From the NCBI RefSeq assembly GCF_004214795.1, contig NZ_CP035928.1, forward strand, positions 558,001 to 622,000: DNA of 64,000 bases. The letters are read 5' to 3'. How positions within the stretch are numbered: position 1 is the stretch's first letter; each line of letters starts with the position of its first letter. Below, in pieces: positions 43,544 through 52,341 of the stretch. A program made the translations under genes and the position numbers. This stretch comes from Malaciobacter pacificus. Its GTDB lineage: Bacteria; Campylobacterota; Campylobacteria; Campylobacterales; Arcobacteraceae. The notes under the pieces were generated by a model. That model was not told where the DNA came from. It worked only from the letters and a program-made list of their open reading frames with translations, and ran no database searches.

Positions 43544-44857
43544 TTATTTTAACAAACTCTTTATTTCATCTTCACTAATTTTATCACCATCATATTTAAT
43601 AGCGATTACATTTTCAGTATTATTTAAATACCACTCATCAATAGCCTCATTTGAAGATAGATTAACACTATTTTCTAAATGATACTCTTCAAGTGATAAG
43701 TAAACAAATTTTTTCTTAGCTGGATTTGGCATAGTAAAAATTAAAATTGCCCATAAAATACAAATTATAGCAATTGTAATAACTAATGTAGACATTGATA
43801 CATCTTGGTAAAATGCTCCACCAATTAAACCACCTAAGAATGTACCTAAATAACCAAATGAGTTAAAGAAACCTAATACTAATCCTCTTTGGTGAACTTT
43901 TGCAAATTTTGTAGCAAGTGATTGCATAATTGGTTCGTGCATATTAAAACCTATGAAGAAAATTGCTACACCAATAATGAAAGCTGTACTTCCTGTACTA
44001 AATCCAATAATTAAATATGAAATTGCAAAAAGTGCAATACCAATAATTAAAATCTCTTTGAATTTTCCTTTTTTCTCAGCTAATATAGCAGCTGGAGCCA
44101 TAGCAAGAAAACCTAAAATCATAGCCGGTAGATAAACTTTCCAAAGCTCTGTCATATCCCACTCGTATGCTTTTGTTAGAGTAATTGGAATAATCATAAA
44201 TGCAAATGTCATTAAACCCTTTTGTAAAAAGTTTGTGATATTCATTTTAATTAGATTTGTATTCCCTAAAACTTGTCCAAAATCAGGTTTTGCGTTGTAT
44301 GTGTGAGTAATCTTTGGTGGATTTGGAACTTTTTTAAGAATAATAAAAATTGAAGCCAATGCTAAAACCATAGTAATAACAAATAAAGATTCAACTCCTA
44401 AATAAGCACCTACAAGTGGTCCTGCTAACATTGAAACAGCAAATGAAATACCAATAAACATTCCCATCATAGCCATAGCTTTTGGTCTTTGCTCTTCTTT
44501 AACTAAGTCACTAATAGTTGCAGTTACAACTGCCCCAATAGCTCCAGCACCTTGCAGTAATCTACCAAGCATAAGTGTGTAAATATCTGTTGAAAGTGCA
44601 CAAATTAATGAACCAATAGCAAAAATAATAAGTCCTGTAACAATAGTACCTTTTCTTCCTAATTTATCACTCATAATTCCAAAAGGAACTTGGAATATCA
44701 TTTGAGTTAATGCATATCCTCCAACAACGATCCCTACAAGTGTTGGTGTTGCTCCTTGTAAATTTAATGCATAAACTGATATCACTGGTAAAACTAAAAA
44801 TAAACCTAAAAATCTAAGCGCAATAATTAAACTTAGAGGTAAAACTGATTTAATCAT
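43544..44857 (-). CDS. MFS transporter, YajR-like
   Basis: 437 aa, 12 hydrophobic helices. The helix 2-3 loop motif GIMSDKLGRK (motif A) and the RLLQGAGAIGAV stretch are typical of drug-type MFS carriers. After helix 12, about 60 residues form a small soluble domain (VNLSSNEAIDEWYLNN ... KYDGDKISEDEI), like the C-terminal YAM domain of YajR. The substrate is unknown. It is the first gene of the operon with lapG, lapD and the RND pump; the gap to lapG is 34 bp. Confidence 0.85.
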   Translation of the reverse strand: MIKSVLPLSLIIALRFLGLFLVLPVISVYALNLQGATPTLVGIVVGGYALTQMIFQVPFGIMSDKLGRKGTIVTGLIIFAIGSLICALSTDIYTLMLGRLLQGAGAIGAVVTATISDLVKEEQRPKAMAMMGMFIGISFAVSMLAGPLVGAYLGVESLFVITMVLALASIFIILKKVPNPPKITHTYNAKPDFGQVLGNTNLIKMNITNFLQKGLMTFAFMIIPITLTKAYEWDMTELWKVYLPAMILGFLAMAPAAILAEKKGKFKEILIIGIALFAISYLIIGFSTGSTAFIIGVAIFFIGFNMHEPIMQSLATKFAKVHQRGLVLGFFNSFGYLGTFLGGLIGGAFYQDVSMSTLVITIAIICILWAILIFTMPNPAKKKFVYLSLEEYHLENSVNLSSNEAIDEWYLNNTENVIAIKYDGDKISEDEIKSLLK

Positions 44858-44933
44858 TTATAATCCTAAACATAATATAATTTGTCGAGATTATAGTTAA
44901 AAAATAGTTAAGTATGGCTTGAAAAGGATATAA

Positions 44934-45533
44934 GTGAAAATAATTTTAGCAACAGGTAATAAAGGCAAAATTGAAGAGTTTAAAAAATTAATGCCTAATG
45001 ATGAGGTAATCGCTTTTAAGGAACTTTTAGGAGATATTGAAGTTGTTGAAGATAAAGATAGCTTTCAAGGAAATGCAGTAAAAAAAGCTGTTGAAATCTA
45101 TGATGAATTAATTAAAAATGGTTATAAAGATATTGTAGTAATTTCAGATGATAGTGGATTAACAGTGCCAGCTTTAAATAATGAACCTGGAATTTATTCT
45201 GCTAGATATGCAGGTGAGAATGCTAGTGATTTAGAAAATAATAAAAAATTAATTTCTAAATTAAATGAGAAAAAATTGACAAAAACACCTGCTTTTTATA
45301 CTGCTTGCATAGCAATTGTTTATAAAGGACACCCTTATAGTGTTCATGGTTGGATGAATGGAAATGTAATAAATGAGCAAAGAGGAGATGGAGGTTTTGG
45401 ATATGACCCAATGTTTATAGCTAATGGTTTTGATAAAACTTTAGGAGAACTTGGATATGAAATAAAAAAAGATTTTTCTCATAGAACAAAAGCATTGAAT
45501 TTAGCTAAAAAAGTTTTAGATGTAATTATTTAG
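44934..45533 (+). CDS. rdgB: dITP/XTP pyrophosphatase (RdgB/HAM1)
   Basis: 199 aa from GTG, 6 bases after AAGG. It removes non-canonical purine nucleoside triphosphates from the pool. Family motifs: [42 protein letters not shown] and [11 protein letters not shown], closed by SHRTKAL. Its 3' end overlaps the converging pseudopilin-like gene by 8 bp. Confidence 0.96.
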   Translation: MKIILATGNKGKIEEFKKLMPNDEVIAFKELLGDIEVVEDKDSFQGNAVKKAVEIYDELIKNGYKDIVVISDDSGLTVPALNNEPGIYSARYAGENASDLENNKKLISKLNEKKLTKTPAFYTACIAIVYKGHPYSVHGWMNGNVINEQRGDGGFGYDPMFIANGFDKTLGELGYEIKKDFSHRTKALNLAKKVLDVII

Positions 45534-45837
45534 CTAATTCTTCATAAATAGATATATTATGTGATTTAGCTTTCACATAAATATCTATTTTATCTTCATT
45601 AACACTTGCAAATATATCAAAAACATTATCATCAATTTTTATTGTGTTTATGTTTGTCAAATCCTTAGTTTTTAAATACTCTTTAAAAAAACTCATGTGA
45701 TTTTTTGCTTGTATGTATAAATATTGGTTTTGAATATTTTTTATTTGTATAGATTTTGTTTGCATAATATAAATAAGTAAATATGAAAATAAAGAAACTA
45801 ACAAAAGTGTGATTAAAAGAGTAAATGATTTTTTCAT
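45526..45837 (-). CDS. Small pseudopilin-like membrane protein (third of three)
   Basis: 103 aa. The N terminus [21 protein letters not shown] is a positively charged start, SFTLL, and one hydrophobic helix, like a type IV pilin or pseudopilin leader but without the usual glutamate at +5. A short soluble part of strands and helices follows. It lies 1 base after the 111-aa gene. No assembly ATPase or prepilin peptidase is in the window. Confidence 0.65.
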   Translation of the reverse strand: MKKSFTLLITLLLVSLFSYLLIYIMQTKSIQIKNIQNQYLYIQAKNHMSFFKEYLKTKDLTNINTIKIDDNVFDIFASVNEDKIDIYVKAKSHNISIYEELAK

Positions 45838-45838
45838 C

Positions 45839-46174
45839 TTAAAAACTCCATTTTTGTTTTATTGTATTATCTAAATTTATTTCTATAAAAATTATGTTAT
45901 CCACAATATTTAAATTAAAGTTTTTTATATTTTCCAATAATAAATTATTATCAAAATATAAATTACTATTTTTATAGCTAAGTTTGGAGATATCTTTTTT
46001 ATGTTTTTGTAAAAATACTTTAGTACTTAATAAATTTGTTTTTTTAACTTCTAATTCATAAGCTTTTTTATTTGTTTCTAATAACTCTTTTGAGTAAGCT
46101 AGGGAGTAGATAATTACTAATGAACTTATAATTATGGATAATATTATTTCAAAAAGAGTAAAACTATTTTTCAT
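45839..46174 (-). CDS. Pseudopilin-like protein (second of three)
   Basis: 111 aa. The leader MKNSFTLFEIILSIIISSLV has the prepilin methylation pattern, F-T-L-x-E with the glutamate (residue 9), followed by one hydrophobic helix and a charged, helical then beta-rich body. Far shorter than major pilins, so a minor pilin or pseudopilin is more likely. It overlaps the 95-aa gene by 11 bp. Confidence 0.7.
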   Translation of the reverse strand: MKNSFTLFEIILSIIISSLVIIYSLAYSKELLETNKKAYELEVKKTNLLSTKVFLQKHKKDISKLSYKNSNLYFDNNLLLENIKNFNLNIVDNIIFIEINLDNTIKQKWSF

Positions 46175-46451
46175 ATTTTAATATCTTTATATCTTCATTT
46201 TCAAAAACATATTTTTTGACAGTCAAAAACTCAACTTCTGTGTCGTTTATTGTAATTTTTAAGTTTTTTGAAGATTTTTGTAATCCAGAGTAGTCTTTAA
46301 TATCAAATTTATTTTCTATAGAGTTTAAAAGCATAAAGTTTTGATGATTTGTTTGGTCATAGTAAGATGAGTTTAAAAACCCACTTACTATTAAAATTAG
46401 TAATGTAATACTTAGAAGTGTTTCAAAAAGAGTAAAACTATTTTTTTCCAA
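46164..46451 (-). CDS. Pseudopilin-like protein (first of three)
   Basis: 95 aa. The leader MEKNSFTLFETLLSITLLIL carries the same SFTLFE methylation motif and a single hydrophobic helix; the rest is a small soluble domain ending VKKYVFENEDIKILKYEK. It overlaps the 3' end of proC by 14 bp and is followed by two similar genes, so all are in one operon with proC. The three may form a minor-pilin tip. Confidence 0.7.
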   Translation of the reverse strand: MEKNSFTLFETLLSITLLILIVSGFLNSSYYDQTNHQNFMLLNSIENKFDIKDYSGLQKSSKNLKITINDTEVEFLTVKKYVFENEDIKILKYEK

Positions 46452-47202
46452 GCTCTTGTGCTTTATTATATGTTTGCTCTATTGTATCCATCATAGCATT
46501 TCTCACACCATTTTTTTCTAAGACACCATAGCCAACTGCTGTTGTTCCACCTGGACTCATAACTGAATCTTTAATAAGTGCAGGATGTTGTGTTTCAAGT
46601 AAAGTTGAAGTACCAGTAAATAATCCTTGAACAAGTTTTGAGCTTAAATCTCTTGGAAGTCCAGCTCTAACAGCCCCATCAGTTAACCCTTCTGCAATTA
46701 AAGCTAAAAATGCAGGTCCACTTCCAGCTACTGCTGTTGCAATATCAAGTTGCTTTTCACTCTCTAACCAAAGTGTTTGGCCAATTGATGTAAAAATTTC
46801 TAATGCTTCATTTTTAACCTCTTCATCCCCTGTTAAAGTTGTCATTGATTTTAGAACTGATGCAGCCACATTTGGCATTGTTCTAACATAATATTTAGCT
46901 TCGATATGCTTTTTTAAAGAATCCAAAGTAGTTCCAGCTAAAATTGAAAATAGTATATTTGCTTTTCCACTAAGTCTTGCAGATACAGTTTGAAGTACAT
47001 ATGGCTTTACACAAAAAAGTATATTTTTCCCTGTGATATCTTCAACATCATCTAATTCTTTTATAGAAATTTGAGGAATTGTTTTTTGAACTTCTTTTAA
47101 TTTATTTATATTCCTTCCTATTATTTCTACTTCATGGTTGGCAACTAGTCCTTTTGCTAAAGATTGAGCCATAGTACCATTTCCAATTAAAGTTAGTTTC
47201 AT
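46438..47202 (-). CDS. proC: Pyrroline-5-carboxylate reductase
   Basis: 254 aa. Last step of proline synthesis, NAD(P)H-dependent. The Rossmann start is LTLIGNGTMAQSLAKGL, followed by ILFCVKPYVL, MPNVAASVLKSMT and the C-terminal dimer and substrate signature around AGSGPAFLALIAEGLTDGA and SPGGTTAVGYGVLE. Slightly short compared with about 270 aa. AAGG lies before ATG. It leads the operon that contains the pseudopilin-like genes. Confidence 0.95.
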   Translation of the reverse strand: MKLTLIGNGTMAQSLAKGLVANHEVEIIGRNINKLKEVQKTIPQISIKELDDVEDITGKNILFCVKPYVLQTVSARLSGKANILFSILAGTTLDSLKKHIEAKYYVRTMPNVAASVLKSMTTLTGDEEVKNEALEIFTSIGQTLWLESEKQLDIATAVAGSGPAFLALIAEGLTDGAVRAGLPRDLSSKLVQGLFTGTSTLLETQHPALIKDSVMSPGGTTAVGYGVLEKNGVRNAMMDTIEQTYNKAQELGKK

Positions 47203-47307
47203 TTAGTAACCTTTTTTATTATGATAATAATTATTTTTTATGATTATAGCAAATAAAACATAAGCTACAATTAGCTAAAATATTTTTTTTTTACAAAGGA
47301 TGTTTTT

Positions 47308-47964
47308 ATGAATAAAGTCTTTAAGTTTAGAGATATACTATTGGTTGTTTGTGCAGCACTATTTTTTACAGCGTGTTCAAGTAAAAATGAAATTCAAGAG
47401 TATAATAAACCAGCAATGTATTGGTACAACAAAATGTTAACACAAATATCAACTGGTGATTTGGATTCTGCTGATGATACATACACATCACTAGAAAGTG
47501 AGCATAGAAATTCTCCTTTTATTCCAACATCTTTATTAATTTTGGTTAATGCTCATATGGATGAGGAAGAGTATGCATTAGCAAATTTTTATTTAGATGA
47601 ATATATTAAAAGATTTGGATTAAGTAAAAATATTGACTATGTTAGATATTTGAAAATCAAAGCAAACTTTTTAGGGTTTAAATATCAAAATAGAGACCAA
47701 GAATTAATTGAAAATACAATAGTTGAAATTAATGAATTTAAAGCAAAATATAAAACTTCTCCATATATGCCTTTAGTTGATACTATTAATGCAAGACTTT
47801 ATATGGCTAAGGCAGCTATGGATAAAGAAATAGCAGATTTATACGAAAGAACAGGTAAAGAAAAAGCTTCAGAAATTTACAATGAAAAAGTAAAACAATC
47901 ATGGGTTAATCCAAATGAGATTGTAGAAGTTGATGTTCCTTGGTATAGATCAATTTTTGAATAA
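47308..47964 (+). CDS. bamD: Outer-membrane assembly lipoprotein BamD
   Basis: 218 aa. A lipoprotein signal with lipobox FTAC (Cys about 23). The mature part holds tetratricopeptide-like helices: MYWYNKMLTQISTGDLDSA, then LLILVNAHMDEEEYALANFY and YIKRFG, as in BamD/ComL. It helps BamA insert beta-barrel proteins. It stands alone before lon, with AAAGGA upstream of ATG. Confidence 0.9.
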   Translation: MNKVFKFRDILLVVCAALFFTACSSKNEIQEYNKPAMYWYNKMLTQISTGDLDSADDTYTSLESEHRNSPFIPTSLLILVNAHMDEEEYALANFYLDEYIKRFGLSKNIDYVRYLKIKANFLGFKYQNRDQELIENTIVEINEFKAKYKTSPYMPLVDTINARLYMAKAAMDKEIADLYERTGKEKASEIYNEKVKQSWVNPNEIVEVDVPWYRSIFE

Positions 47965-47994
47965 ATATAAACAATTTTTAGGAGTGTAAGATAG

Positions 47995-50415
47995 ATGGAA
48001 TTAGAAAATTATGATGAATTTCCTCAAACAATACCATTAATAATAGAGGATGAAATATTTTTATATCCTTTTATGATTGCTCCGCTTTTTTTAAGTAATC
48101 AAGAAAATATAAAAGCAGTGGAGTATGCAATGGAACACAACACTTTAGTTGTGGTTGCAGTGTCAAAACAAGGGAAAGAAGATAAAAGAGAAGAAGACTC
48201 TTTCTATGATGTGGGAGTTATTGGAAATATTATGAGAAAAGTATCTTTACCTGATGGTAAAATAAAAGTACTTTTTCAAGGATTAGCTAAAGGTAGAATA
48301 AATGATTTTGCAATTGAACAACCACTATTTGCAAAAGTTGACATTTTAGAAAATGAAGTATCAAGTGATGAATCTATCAAATCTGTAATTGATGTATTAA
48401 TTGAAAATGTAAAAAAACTTTCAAAATTAAATACAAAGTTTCCAGCAGATTTAATTAAGACAATTGAAGAGAATGATGATGCAACAAGAATTGCAGATTT
48501 AATATCATCAGTTTTAAAAGTTAAAAAAGATGAAGCTTATAAACTATTTTCTCAAACAAGTGTTGAGCAAAGACTTTTAGATATTATTGAAGTAATTAAA
48601 AAAGAGATTGAGTCTTTTAAAATTCAAAAAGAGATTACTCAAAAAGTAAATTCTAAAATTGAAAAAACTCATAAAGATTACTTCTTAAAAGAGCAAATTA
48701 AAGCTATTCAAAAAGAGCTTGGTGCTGATAATCAAAAAGATGAAGAGATTAAGTCGTACAAAAAGAGACTTAAAAAAATCAAGAAGTTTATGGATAAAGA
48801 AGGGTACAAAGAGACTAAAAAACAAATTGAAAAATTAAGTAGAATGAACCCAGATTCTCCTGATGCATCATTACTTCAAACTTATGTTGAACAAGTTTTA
48901 GATATACCATTTGGACAATATGCTGATGAAAAAATCTCAGTAGCTGCTGTAGAAGAGCAATTAAATAAAGATCACTACTCTTTAAAAAAACCAAAAGAGA
49001 GAATTTCAGAATACTTTGCAGTTAAACAGATGTTAGAGCAAAGAAATTTAGAAGATTTAAAATCAAAAGGGACTGTTTTATGTTTTGTAGGACCTCCTGG
49101 TGTTGGTAAAACTTCACTTGCTAACTCTATTTCAAAAGCCTTACAAAGACCGCTAGTTAGAGTTGCTCTTGGTGGTATGGAAGATGTAAATGAATTAAGA
49201 GGTCATAGAAGAACATATGTTGGAGCGATGCCTGGACGACTTGTAAAAGGATTAATCGATGCTAAAAAGATGAATCCTGTAATGGTTTTAGATGAAATTG
49301 ATAAACTTGGAGCAAACCACAGAGGTGACCCAACAGCTGTTATGTTAGAGATTTTAGACCCTGAGCAAAATCATGAGTTTAGAGATTTATATTTAAATTT
49401 CCCAATTGATTTATCTCAAATTATATTTGTATCAACAGCAAATGATGTAAGAAGAATTCCAGCACCCCTAAGAGATAGAATGGAGTTTATTGAAATCTCT
49501 TCTTATACACCAAATGAGAAGTATCATATTGCTAAAGATTATTTAATTCCTCAAGAGTTAGAAAAACATGGATTAAAGAGAAGTGAAGTTGCTTTAAGTA
49601 AAACTACTATTGATTTAATCATCTCTAAATATACAAGAGAAGCAGGAGTTAGAAATCTAAGACGTGTGTTTGCAAAACTATTTAGAAAAGTTGTAAGACA
49701 AATCTTAATGGATGATTCTATTAAAAAAGTATCAATAAATACTAAAAATATCAAAGAGTATTTAGATAATCCAATATTTGAAATTGACCCAGCTGATAAG
49801 AAAAACTCTATTGGTATTGCAAATGGATTAGCATGGACTTCAGTTGGTGGAGATGTTTTAAAAACTGAAGCTATTAAGTTAAAAGGTAAGGGTATTTTAT
49901 CTGTAACTGGTAATCTTGGTGAAGTTATGAAAGAGTCTTCAAGAATCTCTTACTCTGTTGTAAAAGTTTTAATTGATAATGGAGCATTATTAATTGATAA
50001 TGAAATTATTCCAAAGTTTCCAAAAGAGGAAGAAGAAAAAATTATAGTTAATCCAAGTGAAGTTTATAAAAGATATGATATTCACTTACATATTCCAGAA
50101 GGTGCAACTCCAAAAGATGGTCCAAGTGCAGGTATTACTATGGCTTTAACTATTGCTTCAGTTTTAAGCGAAAAAGCTATTAAATCTGATGTTGCAATGA
50201 CTGGTGAGTTAACACTATCTGGAAAAGTTTTACCAATTGGTGGATTAAAAGAGAAGTTAATTGCTGCATATAAAGCAAAAATGAAAAAAGCATTAATTCC
50301 TAGAAAGAACTTTGAAAGAGATTTAGATGAAATTCCTGATGAGGTTAAAGATGCTATGGAAATTAAGCCTGTTGACGTTATCGAAGATGTATTAAAAGAG
50401 GCATTAGTTCTGTAA
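47995..50415 (+). CDS. lon: ATP-dependent protease Lon
   Basis: 806 aa, full length. The N-terminal LON substrate domain (about 10-205), a coiled coil, the AAA+ module with Walker A GPPGVGKTS and Walker B VMVLDEIDK, and the protease domain with the Ser711-Lys754 dyad (KDGPSAGITMA and GGLKEKLIAA). It degrades misfolded and regulatory proteins. AGGAG lies about 10 bases before ATG. The downstream unknown membrane gene starts in the stop codon (TAATG). Confidence 0.97.
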   Translation: MELENYDEFPQTIPLIIEDEIFLYPFMIAPLFLSNQENIKAVEYAMEHNTLVVVAVSKQGKEDKREEDSFYDVGVIGNIMRKVSLPDGKIKVLFQGLAKGRINDFAIEQPLFAKVDILENEVSSDESIKSVIDVLIENVKKLSKLNTKFPADLIKTIEENDDATRIADLISSVLKVKKDEAYKLFSQTSVEQRLLDIIEVIKKEIESFKIQKEITQKVNSKIEKTHKDYFLKEQIKAIQKELGADNQKDEEIKSYKKRLKKIKKFMDKEGYKETKKQIEKLSRMNPDSPDASLLQTYVEQVLDIPFGQYADEKISVAAVEEQLNKDHYSLKKPKERISEYFAVKQMLEQRNLEDLKSKGTVLCFVGPPGVGKTSLANSISKALQRPLVRVALGGMEDVNELRGHRRTYVGAMPGRLVKGLIDAKKMNPVMVLDEIDKLGANHRGDPTAVMLEILDPEQNHEFRDLYLNFPIDLSQIIFVSTANDVRRIPAPLRDRMEFIEISSYTPNEKYHIAKDYLIPQELEKHGLKRSEVALSKTTIDLIISKYTREAGVRNLRRVFAKLFRKVVRQILMDDSIKKVSINTKNIKEYLDNPIFEIDPADKKNSIGIANGLAWTSVGGDVLKTEAIKLKGKGILSVTGNLGEVMKESSRISYSVVKVLIDNGALLIDNEIIPKFPKEEEEKIIVNPSEVYKRYDIHLHIPEGATPKDGPSAGITMALTIASVLSEKAIKSDVAMTGELTLSGKVLPIGGLKEKLIAAYKAKMKKALIPRKNFERDLDEIPDEVKDAMEIKPVDVIEDVLKEALVL

Positions 50416-50999
50416 TGAGAAGAGGAATGAGGCAGAGTTTAATAGTAAACAACTTTTTTACTCTTGCTTCGATAATTATAATCTCAGTTACAATTACTTT
50501 ATATACAAAGTATTTTTCTGACCCTGAACCTACAAAAGAGATTGTCACGCCACTTGCTTGTCAAGATGAAAGCTTTTTTACATTAAAAGTATTTAATCAA
50601 AAACTCTTAAATGAATCAATGAAAGCTTTAAACAAAGGTTTTTATAAACTTGATGGTGGATATATAAAAGCTCAATATTCTGATAGTATTATTGAGGAGT
50701 TTATAAAACTTGATGAAGTTAATAATTACTACATAAAAGCTATCTCAAAATCTCCAAAAGATGATATATCAAAATATCTAACAATAAATTATGAATTGAT
50801 TGAAAATGATAGAAAAGACCCAAATAAAAAATCAAAGGATTGTAAACTTTGTAGTGGTTCAATCCAAACCTCTTTTAGAGCAGGAAATGTTGAGATATTT
50901 AGGTATTACACTGATTTTTTAATTTTTAATAAAAAAGAGATAGAATCAAGAATAGATTGTACAATAAAGGTATACAAAAATCATGTTAAGAAACTTTAG
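50415..50999 (+). CDS. Unknown membrane-anchored protein
   Basis: 194 aa. One N-terminal helix (about 12-30) anchors a soluble, probably periplasmic domain with five cysteines, including a CKLCSG pair, that could form a disulfide or metal site. No family recognised. It starts in the lon stop codon and overlaps the rhomboid gene by 17 bp, so the three genes are coupled; a link to membrane-protein quality control is inference only. Confidence 0.7.
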   Translation: MRRGMRQSLIVNNFFTLASIIIISVTITLYTKYFSDPEPTKEIVTPLACQDESFFTLKVFNQKLLNESMKALNKGFYKLDGGYIKAQYSDSIIEEFIKLDEVNNYYIKAISKSPKDDISKYLTINYELIENDRKDPNKKSKDCKLCSGSIQTSFRAGNVEIFRYYTDFLIFNKKEIESRIDCTIKVYKNHVKKL

Positions 51000-51525
51000 A
51001 ACAACAAATAATTATACAGCAACAAATGTGCTAGTTGCTATTACAGTGTTGATGTATATTATTCAAATTAATATACCTCAAGGGTCATTATTTTTAGGAT
51101 TAAATCTATACTTTAGTGTATATGATTTTTGGTGGCAACCTTTAAGCACTATTTTTGCTCACGGTGGAATAGCACACTTGGCTATGAATATGTTTGTTTT
51201 ATGGCAATTTGGTAATTTAATAGAGAGATATAAGGGAACAAAAGAGTTTTTAGCTTTATATTTTATTTGTGGGATTACCACATCAATTCTTTCTTATGGA
51301 TATATCTATTATTTAGACCACCAAGTAAATTTAGTAGGAGCATCAGGAGCTATATGTGCACTTTTAGGATATGTAGCATATCTTGATAAGGCTCAAAGAA
51401 GTGGGATTATTACTTGGGTTTTATTAATAAGTGTTGCACCCCTACTTATTGGACTTCCTATTGCTTGGTATGCACACTTTATAGGACTAGGGGTGGGTTT
51501 TTTATACGCGATTATTAGAAGATAA
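50983..51525 (+). CDS. Rhomboid intramembrane serine protease
   Basis: 180 aa, six transmembrane helices. The catalytic pair is Ser121 in VGASGA and His165 in WYAHFIG; Asn69 in HLAMNMFVLW completes the oxyanion hole. The N-terminal part is short, so this is the minimal bacterial type. The substrate is unknown. It lies downstream of lon and an unknown membrane protein, with which it overlaps. Confidence 0.93.
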   Translation: MLRNFRTTNNYTATNVLVAITVLMYIIQINIPQGSLFLGLNLYFSVYDFWWQPLSTIFAHGGIAHLAMNMFVLWQFGNLIERYKGTKEFLALYFICGITTSILSYGYIYYLDHQVNLVGASGAICALLGYVAYLDKAQRSGIITWVLLISVAPLLIGLPIAWYAHFIGLGVGFLYAIIRR

Positions 51526-51603
51526 CAAAATAATTTAATATGTTAATCTTTCATTAAAAATATTGGGATAAAATTCATTTTTAAATTTTTAAAAAGGTCG
51601 AAA

Positions 51604-52011
51604 ATGAATTTAAATAGTATTTGTACATATACAAATGAAGATTTAGGAAAATTAGTATTAAGATTTGCTGTTGCTATACTAATGTTATTTCATGGAGTAG
51701 CAAAACTACAAAGCGGACTTGATGGAATTATTAGTACAGTAGAAAGTAATGGTCTACCAACTTTTGTTGCTTATGGAGTATATTTAGGTGAAATTCTAGC
51801 ACCAATTATGTTATTAATTGGGTATAGAGTTAAATTAGCTTCTATTTTGATTATTGGAACAATGGGATTTATTCTATTTTTCTATTCTGATAGTATTTTA
51901 GCTTTAAATAAATATGGAGCATGGGCTATTGAGTTACAAATGTTTTATATTACAACTTCAATTACAATTTTCTTTTTAGGTGCTGGAAAATATAGTTTAG
52001 ATAAAAGATAA
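51604..52011 (+). CDS. DoxX-family membrane protein
   Basis: 135 aa, four predicted transmembrane helices. The DoxX pattern is visible: LVLRFAVAILMLFHGVAKL, then a central VYLGEILAPIMLLIGY and a third helix IMGFILFF. DoxX proteins are membrane partners of quinone-linked oxidoreductases in some archaea and have been linked to thiosulfate and redox stress in bacteria; the role here is not settled. AAAGG lies before ATG. Confidence 0.85.
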   Translation: MNLNSICTYTNEDLGKLVLRFAVAILMLFHGVAKLQSGLDGIISTVESNGLPTFVAYGVYLGEILAPIMLLIGYRVKLASILIIGTMGFILFFYSDSILALNKYGAWAIELQMFYITTSITIFFLGAGKYSLDKR

Positions 52012-52014
52012 TTG

Positions 52015-52176
52015 TTACATATTTACTATAATAGTTACAATACTCATTATAATTAAAACAATTGCCATACTTATAAATATATCTTTTAAGGTAACAGTGG
52101 GGTTTAATATCCCACAGTATGGACATTGTCTCTTTTTAGCTTCAATTTCTCTTTTACAATTTTTACAAGTAGCTAT
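52015..52176 (-). CDS. Zinc-ribbon/transmembrane micro-protein with apparent AUA start
   Basis: 53 codons. Protein (first residue read as initiator): ATCKNCKREIEAKKRQC, then PYCG, forms a C-x2-C ... C-x2-C zinc ribbon; about 20 hydrophobic residues (MAIVLIIMSIVTIIV) follow. AAAGG lies 7 bases before the ATA codon at 52176-52174, the natural start position, and an in-frame stop lies 7 codons upstream with no ATG, GTG or TTG between. Either initiation at AUA occurs or the start codon was lost and the gene is dead. It converges on the DoxX gene. Confidence 0.55.
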   Translation of the reverse strand: MATCKNCKREIEAKKRQCPYCGILNPTVTLKDIFISMAIVLIIMSIVTIIVNM

Positions 52177-52341
52177 TTTATATCCTTTTATTTTTTAGAT
52201 TTTATCAAAAATTGATTTAACACAAGTTATTTTTAATTAATAATAAATATATATTTACAAAAATACTATTTTATAGTAATATAAAAATATTTAAAAGTTA
52301 AATACTATATAAAATAATTTTTTAAACTATGTGAGCACAAA

